Source: an uncultured Pelagibacteraceae bacterium (GTDB lineage: Bacteria; Pseudomonadota; Alphaproteobacteria; Pelagibacterales; Pelagibacteraceae). Taken from it: a stretch of DNA of 45,542 nt. Of the stretch, positions 44,868 to 45,542 are shown piece by piece. Each line of letters begins with the position of its first letter. Within the stretch, counting starts at the first letter, position 1. The DNA is taken from positions 1-45,542 of the forward strand of contig CABWYI010000002.1 of NCBI GenBank assembly GCA_902509725.1. Reading direction: 5' to 3'. Both the position numbers and the translations under genes were made by a program. Under the pieces are notes generated by a model that ran no database searches, was not told where the DNA came from, and was given only the letters and a program-made list of their open reading frames with translations.

Positions 44868-45542
44868 GAACCCTTTTTTATTACTTGATAGACTATCTTT
44901 TTATAATTGTAATTTTCGAATAGTGCGTTGGTTACAATAATTCTTGATCTCTCAAAATCGATCACAATACGCTGTCCACCATAACCATGCATACCCATTA
45001 CTGCTCTTTTTTTATTAATCCCTGTAAAATGAGTATGAAATTGTCCAGCATAACCTCTAGCATAAGGATACGCACTAGGTTTTCCTTCACTATTTCTTTT
45101 TTTTGTTTCTTTATCTATTCTGTTTTCAAAAAGTGTTTTTAAATATTTACCCACACATGTATCATTTTGCCAATCGTCAAGCATTGCTTTTCCTATTCGA
45201 AGATAATCATATCGTGTTGCATAAAACATTATATTTGCGTCACCTTTTTCTGCTGATGAATTGGGAACTTTAAAGAAAAATACACTATCTTCAATTTTAG
45301 ATTTTTCCTTAAATGTTTTATTTAAAATTTTTTCAAAATCATTTCCAGTTTTGAACAATACATAGTTTAGTGCTAATTGTGGATTTATACTGGAATAATT
45401 AAAATATGGTTTAGATTTTTTTGTGTTTTTAAAAATAGACATGTATTTTTTAAAATCAATTGCATAATCATCCATACCCTTAAATTCTGCACTTATTGAA
45501 CCTACATTTTGTAAATCATTCCCTAAATTAATTATGTATTCT
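44864..45542 (-). CDS. Serine hydrolase of the beta-lactamase fold (partial, N-terminus off the window)
   Basis: The frame stays open to the right edge: codons before the ATG at 45475 read on as EYIINLGNDLQNVGSISAEFKG without a stop, so the 5' end is missing. What is visible is the C-terminal half of a class C beta-lactamase/esterase-type protein: YSSINPQLALNYVLFKTG fits the tyrosine motif region, and HGYGGQRIVIDFERSRIIV fits the final KTG-like strand. The nucleophile SxxK would lie outside the window. Substrate unknown. It is upstream of moaD with a 4-base overlap, probably by operon economy rather than function. Confidence 0.68.
   Translation of the reverse strand, partial: EYIINLGNDLQNVGSISAEFKGMDDYAIDFKKYMSIFKNTKKSKPYFNYSSINPQLALNYVLFKTGNDFEKILNKTFKEKSKIEDSVFFFKVPNSSAEKGDANIMFYATRYDYLRIGKAMLDDWQNDTCVGKYLKTLFENRIDKETKKRNSEGKPSAYPYARGYAGQFHTHFTGINKKRAVMGMHGYGGQRIVIDFERSRIIVTNALFENYNYKKIVYQVIKKGS

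Noticed and set aside
1..45542. Mobile elements, CRISPR, tRNA or rRNA genes
   Set aside because: No transposase or integrase-like frame, no spaced direct repeats, and no tRNA-like T-loop or rRNA-like GC-rich block was seen in any intergenic stretch.

Overview
The window is strongly AT-rich, very gene-dense and carries an alphaproteobacterial gene set. This fits a SAR11 (Pelagibacterales) bacterium with a streamlined genome. Specific pointers are the lptF-lptG-lptD-surA-pdxA block, NDUFA12 followed by DUF2155 and then aroQ-accB-accC, an iscR-led suf operon, and a SAM-II/SAM-V-type riboswitch before a homocysteine methyltransferase. That riboswitch class is known from marine Pelagibacter. I saw no tRNA, rRNA, insertion sequence, prophage or CRISPR array, and once genes are joined no gene-free stretch reaches 150 bases.

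Layout. 1-5998 (-): LPS export and outer-membrane assembly (lptF, lptG, lptD, surA), ending in pdxA, which runs off the left edge. 6060-7921 (+): pepA (frameshifted) and ndk. 7911-9501 (-): purM and purN. 9513-13033 (+): a DUF2066 protein, hda, aspS. 13035-13868 (-): a free-standing protein resembling the C-terminal domain of class II ribonucleotide reductase. 13983-14706 (+): NDUFA12 and DUF2155. 14703-16907 (-): aroQ, accB, accC. 16924-17916 (+): thiS, thiG. 17909-19688 (-): an RNase E/G with a frameshift near its end. 19783-25392 (+): PBP1A, prfB (with its programmed frameshift) and an AsmA-like protein (frameshifted). Then tyrS (-), anmK (+) and an alpha/beta hydrolase (-). 28599-34763 (+): iscR-sufBCDS-sufU-sufT-sufA. 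34830-35000 (+): a 56-residue orphan. Then glnA (-), ybaK-like and EamA genes (+), a riboswitch-controlled homocysteine methyltransferase and TauE/SafE (-), moaB (+), DUF1244 (-), an aldehyde dehydrogenase with a lysine-rich N-terminus plus DUF779 (+), and a (-) run of serine hydrolase, moaD, moaE, msrP, msrQ ending at the right edge.

How it works together. Most genes are core housekeeping: envelope building, translation, Fe-S assembly, nitrogen assimilation, purine, thiamine, biotin-carboxylase and molybdenum-cofactor functions. Direct regulatory evidence is strongest at two places. One is a near-perfect IscR type 1 operator over the suf promoter. The other is a promoter-plus-aptamer unit before the methionine-synthesis gene.

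Most worth a second look: three conserved genes each interrupted by what looks like one extra A in an A-run; the histone H1-like leader fused in frame to an aldehyde dehydrogenase; the orphan reductase domain; a possibly leaderless 56-residue gene behind an imperfect palindrome; an RNase E/G without its zinc-link cysteines; and convergent gene ends that overlap or abut so tightly that no terminator fits between them.
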